Positions 26,639-35,632 of a DNA stretch of 64,000 nt are shown here, piece by piece. Each line of letters begins with the position of its first letter. Positions within the stretch are counted from its first letter, which is position 1. Under the pieces are notes generated by a model that saw only the letters and a list, made by a program, of their open reading frames with translations, made no database searches and was not told the origin of the DNA. This DNA is from Clostridiales bacterium (lineage in GTDB: Bacteria > Bacillota > Clostridia > Saccharofermentanales > Saccharofermentanaceae), in the NCBI GenBank assembly GCA_017427465.1, contig JAFRST010000027.1, positions 1 to 64,000 on the forward strand, read 5' to 3'. The translations under genes were made by a program, and so were the position numbers.

Positions 26639-29600
26639 TGAGTCCTTACGTCAAGACAATCTTAAGATCTGTCAGAATGACGCTCCCCAGATTTCTCGCG
26701 ATATTTGCGATAATCGCGCTGGGCGTCGGTTTTTTCGCGGGCCTTAAAGTAACCACACCTTCATTCGTCGTTACCGGCGATAAGTACATAAGTGACTATG
26801 CACTCTATGACTTTAAGCTGTTATCCACGATAGGTTTTACTGATGAAGACATTGAAGAATTATCAAACCGAACATCCTGCGTGGTAGAAGGCTCTTATAC
26901 TGCGGACTGTTCGGCATTCTTAGGCGATAACTACAGCGCGGATACGGTGCGCTTTATGTCCATAACCAGGGAAGTAAATAAGATCGATCTCATCTCTGGA
27001 AGAATGCCGGAAAAGGATAACGAGATAGTTATCGATGCCTACATGTTCCCTGAGTTCAAGCCCGGCAGCACGCTCACCATAGCCGATGAGACTTCCGACA
27101 GATCAAGGGAGATGTTCAAGTATAGTGAGTACACTATAGTCGGCACGGCGAGATCACCGGTCTTCATGAATTTCCAGAGAGGCACCTGTGATGAGGGTTC
27201 AGGCAATATCTCATACTACGTCTGCGCACTGCCGGGAGCTTTTGATTCCGAGTATTACACGGAAGCTTACCTTTATGCGAACACAGGCCTTTTCATTTAT
27301 TCATACGAGTATAAGGACTGGGCAGCCGGTGCCGAGAGACAGTATAAGGTTGCTTTAAGAAGCGTTATCAATGACAGGTTCGAATCTCTTCTTAAGGAAG
27401 AATACGATAAGCTCTACGAAGGCTTTGACGAATTCAACGAAGGCATAGCTGACGGCGATGAAGAGATAAGCGATGCGCGTGCAAAGCTGGATGATGCGAA
27501 GAAACAGCTTGAAGATGCGCAGGCTGAGATCGACAAGAACAGGGCAGATCTTGCTGACGGCAAGAAGACTCTTGATGATACGGCTAAGACCCTTGCTGAT
27601 TACAACAAGGAACTAACATCCACGAAGACTCTTCTTGATGCCGCCCAAGGAAGGCTGGACAGGGAAAAGCAGGAGATGGAAAGCCTCAAGAGCGAAGTCG
27701 ATTCGATCTATCAGGAGATGACTGATGCCCGTGCAGAGCTTCTGGCTGCGACGGCATTTAACCAGTCAAGGATCACTACTGTCAATTATCTTCTTTCCAC
27801 GTACCGTACAGGTTTATCTTCGGTCGAGACCGCGATCGCGAATAATCAGGACAGGTTAACCGAGGCGACGGATGCATTTGAAAAGCAGCTGATACAAGCA
27901 CAGATCGATGCCCAGAGCGCGATGCGTGATAACTATTTGCAGCTGATAGAAGAAGCAGAAAAAGAGCTTGATTCACTTAATGCAAAGACTGTGGAATTTG
28001 ATGAGCAGCAGAAGGTCATAGATGAACTGCAGAAGCAGTATGAAACAAAGATCGCCAAATACAATGAAGTCTATCAGTCCTATATGACTGACAAGATCTC
28101 ATGTGAGACCGGCTACAAGGAATATGAGTCGTCCAAGGCGCAGTACGACAGTGCATACAGCCAGTACGCTTCCGGCCTTGCGCAGTATAAGGAAGGTCTT
28201 GCAAAACTTGATGAAGCCCAGAAGAAAGTAGACGACGGCTGGAAAGAATATAACGACGGCGTATATGAGCTTTGGAAGGGATATTCGGAATTTTCTTCAG
28301 CTGCTGATTCTGTATTTAACGGTCAGCTTGTATACGGCTTTGCCCTGATTGAAGGCGTTGACGATCCTGAGACTTATATCCTGGGAAGAAGCACGAACGT
28401 CGGATATGTATGTTTTGATAATGACTCGCAGATAGTAGACGGCGTATCAACGGTGTTCCCGGTATTCTTCTTTATGATCGCTGCACTTGTCTGCTCCACG
28501 ACGATGAGCAGGATGGTAAGTGACGAGAGAGGAATCATCGGAACGATGAGGGCTTTAGGCTATTCTGATACTTCGATCATAATGAAATATGCGATCTATG
28601 CGGGCTCGGCTTCCGTGCTCGGCTGCGTGCTGGGATTCATGGGAGGAACGAAGCTCTTCCCGTGGGTCATTTGGGAAGTCTATAAGATGATGTACGGTTT
28701 TGCCCCGCTTACTTTTAAGAGCAGCGTTCCGCTTTTTATCCTGTCTCTTATAGTCTCGCTCCTTTGCACGGTCGGCGTTTCCGTAGTAACTGCATTGAAT
28801 GCGTTAAAGGGCATGCCGGCAGAGCTCATCAGACCCAAGGCTCCGCTCCCGGGCAAGAGAATATTCCTTGAGTATGTCGGCTTTATATGGAAGAAGATGA
28901 AGTTCCTGCATAAGGTGTCTTTGCGCAATGTTTTCCGCTTCAAAAAGAGAATGTGGATGATGATCGTCGGCATTGCCGGCTGCACGTCACTTCTCATTAC
29001 CGCATTCGGACTTAATGACTCTATCTGCAATCTCGTGGATATCCAGTACGACGAGATCATGAAATACGATGTGGAAGTAGTCTTCGACGACAAGTACAGA
29101 CAGTATGAGATCAAAGAGGCTGCCGTTAAAGCAGGAGATTCGGCCGGCGTTGATTACGAATATGCTGTCGTCAAGAGCGATAAGGCTAAGAACGGTGGTT
29201 CCGGCTATGTAAGGGACGTCGGATTGTATATTTCAGATGATCCAAATATAGAGAAGATTTTCGGTCTTACGGACGCAAAGAACGGCACTGTGATCCCGTG
29301 GCCTTCAGACGGCGAAGTGGCGGTCTCACAAAAGCTTGCGGAGAAGAATAATGTTAAGGTCGGAGATAATATAACAATGTTATATGGAGACGATGAGCAT
29401 GAAGTAACACTCAAAGTAGGTTCGATCTTCAACAATTACACATTCCACTACGTGATGATGACGCCCGCAACATATAAAGAGGCGTTCGGTAAGCCCTATA
29501 CGCCCGAGACGCTCCTTATAGCGACCGGGACCAAGGACAAGGCCGACGGTTATAAATTCGCGTCATACCTTTCGGATAACTATGAACTCAAGACATGGTC

Positions 29601-30048
29601 TCTGATTGCTGATTCAAGGCTGAGCTTTTCTAATACGATGGAAAGACTCAATTATGTCATCGTCCTGGTCATATCGAGCGCGGCGGCTCTGGCTTTTATC
29701 GTTCTTTTTAACCTCAACAACATCAATATCACAGAACGTATAAGAGAAATCGCGACATTGAAGGTAATGGGCTTCAACCGCCGCGAGACTGGCGCTTACG
29801 TTACCCGTGAGAACATTATGTTAGTCTCGATGGGATATGTCGCAGGAATTCCTTTGGGCTTCCTTTTGCACAGGTATGTAATGAGCCAGATAGCGATGGA
29901 CATCGTAATGTATGACATGAGGATCACGTTCCTGAGCTACATTTACTCCCTGGCTTTTGTGCTGCTGTTCTCGACCGTTGTAAATCTCATCATGCGCGCA
30001 AAGATCGAAAAGATCGACATGGCGGAATCACTTAAGAGCGCAGAGTGA
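26638..30048 (+). CDS. Large FtsX/MacB-family permease with coiled-coil extracellular domain
   Basis: 1136 residues. A first membrane helix (about 15-35) is followed by a large outer domain, which contains a long coiled-coil part (about 250-560, many Glu/Lys/Asp/Gln and repeated YASGLAQYKEGL-like segments). Then come an FtsX domain with three helices (from VFPVFFFMIAALVCSTTM), a second outer domain (about 780-980), and the last FtsX domain (from VIVLVISSAAALAF with IREIATLKVMGF). Permeases of this kind with a MacB-type ATPase do not pass substrate through the membrane but move it outside, or regulate cell-wall enzymes. GTG and GTA codons precede the ATG at 26638 in frame; the TAATG overlap supports the ATG. 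Substrate unknown. Confidence 0.9.
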   Translation: MSPYVKTILRSVRMTLPRFLAIFAIIALGVGFFAGLKVTTPSFVVTGDKYISDYALYDFKLLSTIGFTDEDIEELSNRTSCVVEGSYTADCSAFLGDNYSADTVRFMSITREVNKIDLISGRMPEKDNEIVIDAYMFPEFKPGSTLTIADETSDRSREMFKYSEYTIVGTARSPVFMNFQRGTCDEGSGNISYYVCALPGAFDSEYYTEAYLYANTGLFIYSYEYKDWAAGAERQYKVALRSVINDRFESLLKEEYDKLYEGFDEFNEGIADGDEEISDARAKLDDAKKQLEDAQAEIDKNRADLADGKKTLDDTAKTLADYNKELTSTKTLLDAAQGRLDREKQEMESLKSEVDSIYQEMTDARAELLAATAFNQSRITTVNYLLSTYRTGLSSVETAIANNQDRLTEATDAFEKQLIQAQIDAQSAMRDNYLQLIEEAEKELDSLNAKTVEFDEQQKVIDELQKQYETKIAKYNEVYQSYMTDKISCETGYKEYESSKAQYDSAYSQYASGLAQYKEGLAKLDEAQKKVDDGWKEYNDGVYELWKGYSEFSSAADSVFNGQLVYGFALIEGVDDPETYILGRSTNVGYVCFDNDSQIVDGVSTVFPVFFFMIAALVCSTTMSRMVSDERGIIGTMRALGYSDTSIIMKYAIYAGSASVLGCVLGFMGGTKLFPWVIWEVYKMMYGFAPLTFKSSVPLFILSLIVSLLCTVGVSVVTALNALKGMPAELIRPKAPLPGKRIFLEYVGFIWKKMKFLHKVSLRNVFRFKKRMWMMIVGIAGCTSLLITAFGLNDSICNLVDIQYDEIMKYDVEVVFDDKYRQYEIKEAAVKAGDSAGVDYEYAVVKSDKAKNGGSGYVRDVGLYISDDPNIEKIFGLTDAKNGTVIPWPSDGEVAVSQKLAEKNNVKVGDNITMLYGDDEHEVTLKVGSIFNNYTFHYVMMTPATYKEAFGKPYTPETLLIATGTKDKADGYKFASYLSDNYELKTWSLIADSRLSFSNTMERLNYVIVLVISSAAALAFIVLFNLNNINITERIREIATLKVMGFNRRETGAYVTRENIMLVSMGYVAGIPLGFLLHRYVMSQIAMDIVMYDMRITFLSYIYSLAFVLLFSTVVNLIMRAKIEKIDMAESLKSAE

Positions 30049-30066
30049 TCTTTTTGCAAAGCAAAA

Positions 30067-30092
30067 CAGGTGCCATTTAGGCACCTGCTTTT
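30067..30092. terminator. Bidirectional terminator
   Basis: CAGGTGCC (30067-30074) and GGCACCTG (30080-30087) with a 5-base loop. CTTTT follows on the plus strand and TTTTGC on the minus strand, between two convergent genes. Confidence 0.85.
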
Positions 30093-30115
30093 ACATCATT
30101 TCTAATCTTGTGATC

Positions 30116-30868
30116 TTATTCTTCCGATTCGCCCATCCAGCTCTGGTGGTAATTCTTCCTTCTGTACTCTTCGGGTGTCATTCCGGTGCTCTTCTTGAAT
30201 ACCTGAATGAAGTGAGATTGGGATGAGAACCCCAGATAGTTCGCGATCGTCAGGGAAGACTCGTCAAGGTGCCTTAACATGTTGCAGGCTACATTGATCT
30301 TCTGGTCTCTTATATAGCGGCTTAACGTGATGCCCATCTCCTGCTTGAAGAGCTTGGACAGATAACTTGAATTAAGCGACAAAGAATCTGCAATGGATTC
30401 GACCGTGAGGTTCTCCTGGATGTGCGATCTGATGTAGTCGATGGCGACTACGATGTGACGTGAGACGACTCGGTTCTTGGAAAGATCGCTCATCTTGCGG
30501 CAATAGGAGCGCAGGAGGTCATTCTGGATAGCATAGACTTCATCGATAGTGCTTGCAGCATCGATGAGCTGGATGTAAATATCGCTCAGATTATATGCTA
30601 CGGAGATCTCAAGTCCGGCCTCGATGCAGAATCTGCTGACGAGGGCAGTGAGAATGACAGTGTGGTACTTAACATTACGTACCTTATCAGGGCTTAAGAT
30701 GCCCAAAGTCTGATTCTCGTGGATAGTCTTGAGCGCTTCTTCGAGTCTGTGGATATTACCGCTTGCTACGATCTCGTAGAAGCTGATCTCGTTATTATAA
30801 GCGACCTGACGGTTGCCGGATTCGCCTTCATCCATCAGTCTTTTTGCAAGTTCTTTTTCTATATTCAT
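30116..30868 (-). CDS. AraC-family transcription regulator, short form
   Basis: 250 residues. The last 100 carry the two AraC helix-turn-helix units (VESIADSLSLNSSYLSKLFKQEMG and LTIANYLGFSSQSHFIQVFKKSTG). The N-terminal part is all-helical rather than a cupin, as in AraC proteins that have lost the sensor of the YesN type. AAGGGGACC is before the ATG. It is convergent with the ABC exporter and divergent from the acetyltransferase operon, which may be its target. Confidence 0.9.
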   Translation of the reverse strand: MNIEKELAKRLMDEGESGNRQVAYNNEISFYEIVASGNIHRLEEALKTIHENQTLGILSPDKVRNVKYHTVILTALVSRFCIEAGLEISVAYNLSDIYIQLIDAASTIDEVYAIQNDLLRSYCRKMSDLSKNRVVSRHIVVAIDYIRSHIQENLTVESIADSLSLNSSYLSKLFKQEMGITLSRYIRDQKINVACNMLRHLDESSLTIANYLGFSSQSHFIQVFKKSTGMTPEEYRRKNYHQSWMGESEE

Positions 30869-31026
30869 AGATCCGGTCCCCTTTTGGTTAAACGGACATT
30901 TTGATGTCTAATTTCTTAGAAAAATTGTATATTTCTTTTTGAAATGTGTAAAGCGTATTTGAGAAAATTTCAAGCCAGAAAATATTACAAAACTAACAAA
31001 ACGGGGGCTTTGACCGCAAAACCTTA

Positions 31027-31055
31027 TTGAGTTATTGCGCGAAAAGTAATAAAAT
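31027..31055 (+). promoter_or_regulatory. Promoter of the acetyltransferase operon
   Basis: TTGAGT (31027-31032) and TAAAAT (31050-31055), 17 bases apart; the ribosome site GGAGGG follows at 31074-31079. Confidence 0.65.
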
Positions 31056-31091
31056 TTTTAAGATAGAAAAGATGGAGGGATGTGCATTCAT

Positions 31092-31748
31092 ATGACCGAT
31101 GAACTTAAAGACATAATCTATGCCGATTTGTTCAGATACACCGGTAATGCACGCCGCTATAAGAACATCTACGCATGCTATCTCGAAGAGAGAAGATCTT
31201 CCCCTGAATTCAGCTATATCAGCGTTATGAGGCGCACGCGCTTCTATGCTGACCAGATCAACAGATTTGACGGCATAAGGAAGAAGCTCTACCAGATCAA
31301 GTTCGCCGTAAGCAATTACAGACTCGACAAGCTGAGCCGTAAGTATCATTTCCAGATACCTTACGATACGAATATCGGCAAGGGATTCTATCTTGCGCAT
31401 TTCGGACGTGTCATCATCCACCCCAAGAGCATCATCGGACATAACGTTAACGTATCAACTGGTGTTGTTATCGGTACACAGTTCAGAGGTAAGAGGAAGG
31501 GCGCTCCACATATCGGCAATTATGTTTGGATCGGTGCCAATGCCGTTATCGTCGGTAATATCAGGATCGGCAATAACGTTCTTATCGCTCCCGGCGCTTA
31601 TGTCAACTTCGATGTACCGGACGGTTCTATCGTAATCGGTAACCCGGGCCTTATCAGAAGATCACCGGGCGCTACGCTCAACTATATCAACAACACAATC
31701 CTTTTCGACGAATACAATGTTCGTTCGGACGGAGTCAAGCAGTGGTAA
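31092..31748 (+). CDS. Hexapeptide-repeat O-acetyltransferase, serine acetyltransferase-like
   Basis: 218 residues. A helical N-terminal part is followed by a left-handed beta-helix of hexapeptide repeats (IIHPKSIIGHNVNVSTGVVIG, IGNYVWIGANAVIVGN, IGNNVLIAPGAYVN) ending in IVIGNPG. The arrangement is that of CysE or of sugar O-acetyltransferases that use acetyl-CoA; the AHFGRVIIHP segment holds the catalytic-type histidine region. No cysteine genes are near, so a surface or capsule sugar may equally be the acceptor. Two ATGs are possible, 31080 and 31092; GGAGGG abuts the first, so I use the second although its spacing (12) is long. It overlaps the aminopeptidase gene by seven bases. Confidence 0.85.
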   Translation: MTDELKDIIYADLFRYTGNARRYKNIYACYLEERRSSPEFSYISVMRRTRFYADQINRFDGIRKKLYQIKFAVSNYRLDKLSRKYHFQIPYDTNIGKGFYLAHFGRVIIHPKSIIGHNVNVSTGVVIGTQFRGKRKGAPHIGNYVWIGANAVIVGNIRIGNNVLIAPGAYVNFDVPDGSIVIGNPGLIRRSPGATLNYINNTILFDEYNVRSDGVKQW

Positions 31749-32992
31749 ATCCCTCATTTTACAGACACAACAGAGAGTTATTCGCCGCCGCGCTGCCGGA
31801 TCGCACCGCGGCGTTGCTTTTCTCGGGCGACAATAAGCATATGTCGCTTGATACGGACTACAGATTCTTTGTTGACCGTAATTTCTTTTATCTGACGGGC
31901 TTGGAGAATCCGGGCTTTGCGCTCGTGATCTCTAAGATGAACGGCGAAGTCAGCACTTTTATCTACGCTCCTTCCAGAGATTCCATGAAGGAACGCTGGA
32001 ACGGTAAACGCATGGATTTTGCTGATATCGCTGCCATCGCGGGACTTGATGTAAGTGAAGTGCTTGACCTTGAGAAATACGAAGAAAAAGAGTTCGAGCT
32101 CATAAAGAACGAAGATATCAATATCTGTCTTGATTGTTCATCTGTTATGGAGAAGCCTTTTGACCTGAAAGCCCGAATCGAGAAGGGCGGCAGAAAGGTC
32201 TCTGACTTATCTGAGATAACAACATCTCTGCGTCTTATTAAGCAGCCTTACGAGATCGATTCGATCAGGAAAGCCGCTCGCATCACTGAAGAAGCTATCG
32301 ATGAGATGAGAAAGCTCATCCGTCCGGGTGTCTCCGAATATGAGCTTTATATAAAGCTTGAATATGAGATGGCCAGAAGGAGCACGATGAACTTCGCTTT
32401 TGAGACCATTGTCTCATGCGGCAGGAATGCTTTTTATCTTCACCACTCAGATCCGGAGAAGGACGGAGACGGCATCGCTCAAGAGGGTTCGTTCATTCAG
32501 ATCGATGTTGGCGCCAGGTCAGACGGTTACTGCGCTGATATCTCCAGAGTTTTCTTTATAGGACAACCTACAGGAACTGACGACAGAAGGATGAAGTTGC
32601 TTGAACTTATCCGTGCGCTCCGGAAGGCCGCATTTGCTTACATCGCACCCGGAAAATCATTCTCCGGCCTTAATTCACAAATGTATGACATCACAGGCAA
32701 ATGGCTTGCAGGACAAGGGCTTATACCTGATAATTTTGAAGAGGCGGATGTTCGCCGATATTATTGGCACAACACTTCGCACTTCCTCGGATTGGACGTC
32801 CATGACGTCGGACCGAGAGATAAGGAATTTACAGCAGGTAATTGCCTCGCAGTTGAGCCCGGTGTGTATATCCCCGAGTGGGGCATCGGTTTCAGGATCG
32901 AGGACGACTGCCTGGTAACTGAAGATGGCTGCCTGCTCCTGAGCTCCGGGAAGGACAGCCCGGAGGGAATAATTGCCGGAAAATCAGTCTAA
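31742..32992 (+). CDS. pepP: Xaa-Pro aminopeptidase (M24, aminopeptidase P type)
   Basis: 416 residues. The N-terminal creatinase-like domain starts NPSFYRHNRE and has FFYLTGLENPG; the C-terminal pita-bread domain holds the five metal ligands at Asp255, Asp266, His347, Glu372 and Glu387 (QIDVGARSDGYCADISR, WHNTSHFLGLDVHD, VEPGVYI, RIEDD). It removes N-terminal residues that precede proline, in the cytoplasm, using two Mn2+ or similar ions. The start is GTG at 31742 inside the end of the acetyltransferase gene, and its own end overlaps the next gene by 20 bases, so the three genes are tightly coupled. Confidence 0.93.
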   Translation: MVNPSFYRHNRELFAAALPDRTAALLFSGDNKHMSLDTDYRFFVDRNFFYLTGLENPGFALVISKMNGEVSTFIYAPSRDSMKERWNGKRMDFADIAAIAGLDVSEVLDLEKYEEKEFELIKNEDINICLDCSSVMEKPFDLKARIEKGGRKVSDLSEITTSLRLIKQPYEIDSIRKAARITEEAIDEMRKLIRPGVSEYELYIKLEYEMARRSTMNFAFETIVSCGRNAFYLHHSDPEKDGDGIAQEGSFIQIDVGARSDGYCADISRVFFIGQPTGTDDRRMKLLELIRALRKAAFAYIAPGKSFSGLNSQMYDITGKWLAGQGLIPDNFEEADVRRYYWHNTSHFLGLDVHDVGPRDKEFTAGNCLAVEPGVYIPEWGIGFRIEDDCLVTEDGCLLLSSGKDSPEGIIAGKSV

Positions 32993-33986
32993 CGGAACCG
33001 CTGTTCTCGTTGCGGTATTGATAATCCTTATAGTGGTCCTCATTGCGGGACTGGTTTTCGCATGGTTTATTACCTTCACTGACAAGGCATACAAGAAATT
33101 GTTTAAGAGACCGAAGCCGCTTCCGCAGGTCGACAGATCTCCCCAGAAGATAGACAGAAGCACGATCATAGGACGCGGTAAGAACTGGTTTTATACATTC
33201 CACAACGAATGGCTCGGTGTCAGGACAACGTCTTTTGACGGGTGTAAGCTCTCAGGTTATTACAGACCTTCGTCAGATTCCACGTGCCGCAACATGGTGA
33301 TCCTTGTTCACGGCTACGATGAATCGCCTGCAGAGATGGCTGCTTATGCCAGACTCATGATGCGCAAGGTACAGTGTCACTGCATAATTACCCACATGAG
33401 AGCCCACGGAATGAGTGGCGGCAAGAACTTCACCTGGGGACTTATGGAGAGTGTCGATCTCGATACTTGGTTTACCTTCACTAAAAGACGTCTCGGTAAT
33501 AACTGCAGGATCTATCTGGTCGCGAGGGGAGCCGGCGCTACGGCATGTCTTCTTGCCGCACAGCAGAAGGAGTTTGACCAGAACGTCGTAGGCATTATCG
33601 CTGATTCGCCGATGACGTCTCTCACATCTTTCCTTAAGACAACGTTGCCGAACAGTACCAAGATCTCTCCTGATGCAGTAATAGGCCGTATCAGAAAGCT
33701 TGCCCAGCGTGATTACGGATTTGATATCAACCGCTGTGATGCGACGGATCATGCCAGTTCCATCAAGGTGCCGGTGCTCATTTTCCAGGGTGGGGAAGAC
33801 GATGTCACAGTGCCTTCCTATTCGCGTGATCTGTATGATAATCTGCGCTGCAGAAAGAGAATGGTAATCGTAAATAACGCAAAGCACCTTGAATGTTATG
33901 AGAAGTCTCAGGCGATGTTTGAGCGCGAAGTGCAAAAATTCATTGAGTCTTGCGTGGTAAGACTTGTTAAAATCGGTCGATTGTAA
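32973..33986 (+). CDS. Membrane-anchored alpha/beta hydrolase-like protein without nucleophile
   Basis: 337 residues. One membrane helix at about 10-33 anchors a soluble alpha/beta hydrolase domain, related to the BEM46/DUF1749-like hydrolases: oxyanion loop LVHGYDESPAEM, MRAHGMSGG, the Asp loop FQGGEDDVTVP (Asp276/277) and His305 (NNAKHLECY). At the nucleophile elbow, where the family has G-x-S-x-G, this protein reads ARGAG (184-188), with glycine for serine, so normal ester hydrolysis is unlikely. The TTG start at 32973, five bases after GGAGGG, overlaps the aminopeptidase end by 20 bases. It may be a pseudoenzyme or use another chemistry. Confidence 0.85.
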   Translation: MPENQSNGTAVLVAVLIILIVVLIAGLVFAWFITFTDKAYKKLFKRPKPLPQVDRSPQKIDRSTIIGRGKNWFYTFHNEWLGVRTTSFDGCKLSGYYRPSSDSTCRNMVILVHGYDESPAEMAAYARLMMRKVQCHCIITHMRAHGMSGGKNFTWGLMESVDLDTWFTFTKRRLGNNCRIYLVARGAGATACLLAAQQKEFDQNVVGIIADSPMTSLTSFLKTTLPNSTKISPDAVIGRIRKLAQRDYGFDINRCDATDHASSIKVPVLIFQGGEDDVTVPSYSRDLYDNLRCRKRMVIVNNAKHLECYEKSQAMFEREVQKFIESCVVRLVKIGRL

Positions 33987-34028
33987 TTCTCATAAGTACT
34001 TGTAAAATATTTCACGGATTACAAGTAT

Positions 34029-35405
34029 ATGAGCGGAAAATACACTGACAAAAAATCTATGCTTGAAGGAAGCCTGTGGAATAAGATCCTCGGGTTTGCT
34101 TTTCCATTGGCTTTGACGGGAATACTCCAGCAGCTGTTTAATGCCGCCGATATTGCCGTAGTCGGTAACTTCACGGGAGATATGGGAGAGGTCGCGATGG
34201 CAGCTGTAGGCGCCAATACCCCGTTGATCGCTTTTGTAGTCAACTCGTTCCTCGGAATATCTCTTGGAACCAATGTCATTGTCGCGAACGCGGTAGGAAG
34301 GAAAGATGATGAGACTGTCCAAAAGGCCGTCCATACTTCCATGATCGTAGCTCTTTTTGGCGGAGTGGCTGTCGCAATACTGGCGCAGGTTTTCGCAGAG
34401 CCGATCTTAAGATCCCAGAACATATCCGAAGAGGCTGTTGATCTTGCCATTCTTTATTTCCGCATCTACATGGGTGGTCTTCCCGTGATCCTGCTTTATA
34501 ACTTTGAAGCTGCGATCTTCAGGGGACTGGGCAATACCAAGATGCCTTTTGTGGCTCTCATAATATCGGGTATGGTCAACGTGCTTTTGAATTTATTCTT
34601 CGTAATTATCCTTGGCCGCACAGTTGACGGCGTCGCAACTGCAACAGTCATATCGAATCTTTTCAGCAGCCTTATCCTTTTGCACTTCTTAAGACATACC
34701 GATACTGCTGCCAGGTTCGATGTCAAAAAGCTGCGTGTCAGCAGATCTATCCTTGTTAAGATCCTGAAGATCGGAATCCCTGCCGCAATACAGGCGATGG
34801 TGTTTTCCACTGCGAACATCATTATCCAGTCGGCGATCAACAGTCTTGGAACGCTTGTTATGGCTGCCTCTTCAGCGGCATTTAACATCGAGATATTCTC
34901 TTATTATGTCCTGAACAGCTTCGGTCAGGCGTGCACGACTTTTACCGGTCAGAACTATGGCGCAAAGAAGATAGACAGATGCAAAAAAACATTGAAGCTT
35001 TGTCTGCTTGAAGGCATCGTTGTTGAAGGCCTGATGGTTTTGTTCCTTCTTTTGTTTGGCAAGTACATGATCGCTTTGTTCAGGCCCGATGATCCTGAAC
35101 TTGTAGAGATCGGATATATTAGGGTAATGTTCATCACGACAGCGCATCTTTTCTCGCTCTTCTATGACGTAATGAGCGGCTATATGAGAGGCTACGGAAT
35201 ATCTTTGTCGCCAGCACTCGTTACGATGTTTGCCATATGCGGTACGAGAATCTTTTGGATATATGTTGTTTTCGCGCAGTATCATACATTCCCGAGCATC
35301 ATGATCGTCTATCCCATAAGCCTGGGCCTCAATTCGATAGCGATGTTCATACTGCTCATGATAAAGCGTCCCGCTAAAAAACTCGGCAAACCGCAGACGG
35401 CATAA
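34029..35405 (+). CDS. MATE-family multidrug/Na+ antiporter
   Basis: 458 residues, about twelve membrane helices in two related bundles. The start LEGSLWNKILGFAFPLALTGILQQLFNAAD and VVGN, the FRGLGNTKMP and TFTGQNYGAKK segments are typical of the MATE/NorM/DinF group. It exports cationic drugs or metabolites against Na+ or H+. TTGTAA (33981-33986) with AAATAT 18 bases later is a weak promoter; there is no clear ribosome site, and the start could also be the ATG ten codons later. It follows the hydrolase gene by 42 bases, perhaps in the same unit. Confidence 0.93.
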   Translation: MSGKYTDKKSMLEGSLWNKILGFAFPLALTGILQQLFNAADIAVVGNFTGDMGEVAMAAVGANTPLIAFVVNSFLGISLGTNVIVANAVGRKDDETVQKAVHTSMIVALFGGVAVAILAQVFAEPILRSQNISEEAVDLAILYFRIYMGGLPVILLYNFEAAIFRGLGNTKMPFVALIISGMVNVLLNLFFVIILGRTVDGVATATVISNLFSSLILLHFLRHTDTAARFDVKKLRVSRSILVKILKIGIPAAIQAMVFSTANIIIQSAINSLGTLVMAASSAAFNIEIFSYYVLNSFGQACTTFTGQNYGAKKIDRCKKTLKLCLLEGIVVEGLMVLFLLLFGKYMIALFRPDDPELVEIGYIRVMFITTAHLFSLFYDVMSGYMRGYGISLSPALVTMFAICGTRIFWIYVVFAQYHTFPSIMIVYPISLGLNSIAMFILLMIKRPAKKLGKPQTA

Positions 35406-35423
35406 AATCTATATTTTAGATAC

Positions 35424-35452
35424 TTGTAATAACAAATTTCTTGTTGTATATT
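35424..35452 (+). promoter_or_regulatory. Promoter of the TPP-riboswitch transcript
   Basis: TTGTAA (35424-35429) and TATATT (35447-35452) with a 17-base spacer, about 20 bases before the riboswitch. Confidence 0.75.
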
Positions 35453-35470
35453 TGTCGCGAAAACAGAATA

Positions 35471-35546
35471 ACGGGGAGCTTTTACGGCTGAGAGGGATGA
35501 GATTCCGACCCGCTGAACCTGACGGATAATGCCGGCGTAGGGAACA
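35471..35546 (+). promoter_or_regulatory. TPP (THI-box) riboswitch
   Basis: The conserved core elements are present in order: CGGGGAGC, GGCTGAGAG (CTGAGA at 35488-35493), GACCCGCTGAACCTGA, GGATAATGCC and GGCGTAGGGAA. This RNA binds thiamine diphosphate and lowers expression of thiamine genes. Downstream, ACCTC at 35563-35567 can pair with GAGGT (35622-35626) in the ribosome site of the next gene, so control may be at translation; no good terminator was seen between riboswitch and gene. It proves that the following fusion gene belongs to the thiamine regulon. Confidence 0.96.
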
Positions 35547-35632
35547 TATATGAAGATAAATTACCTCTTGCCATTGGCTTGTCTTAAGGGTTTGTGAAGT
35601 CCCCGGATTATTCAATTGACGGAGGTGTTTTT

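Noticed and set aside
35594..35632. Earlier start for the ThiT-aquaporin gene
   Set aside because: It would lie before the ribosome site GGAGGTG; ThiT similarity begins after the ATG at 35633.
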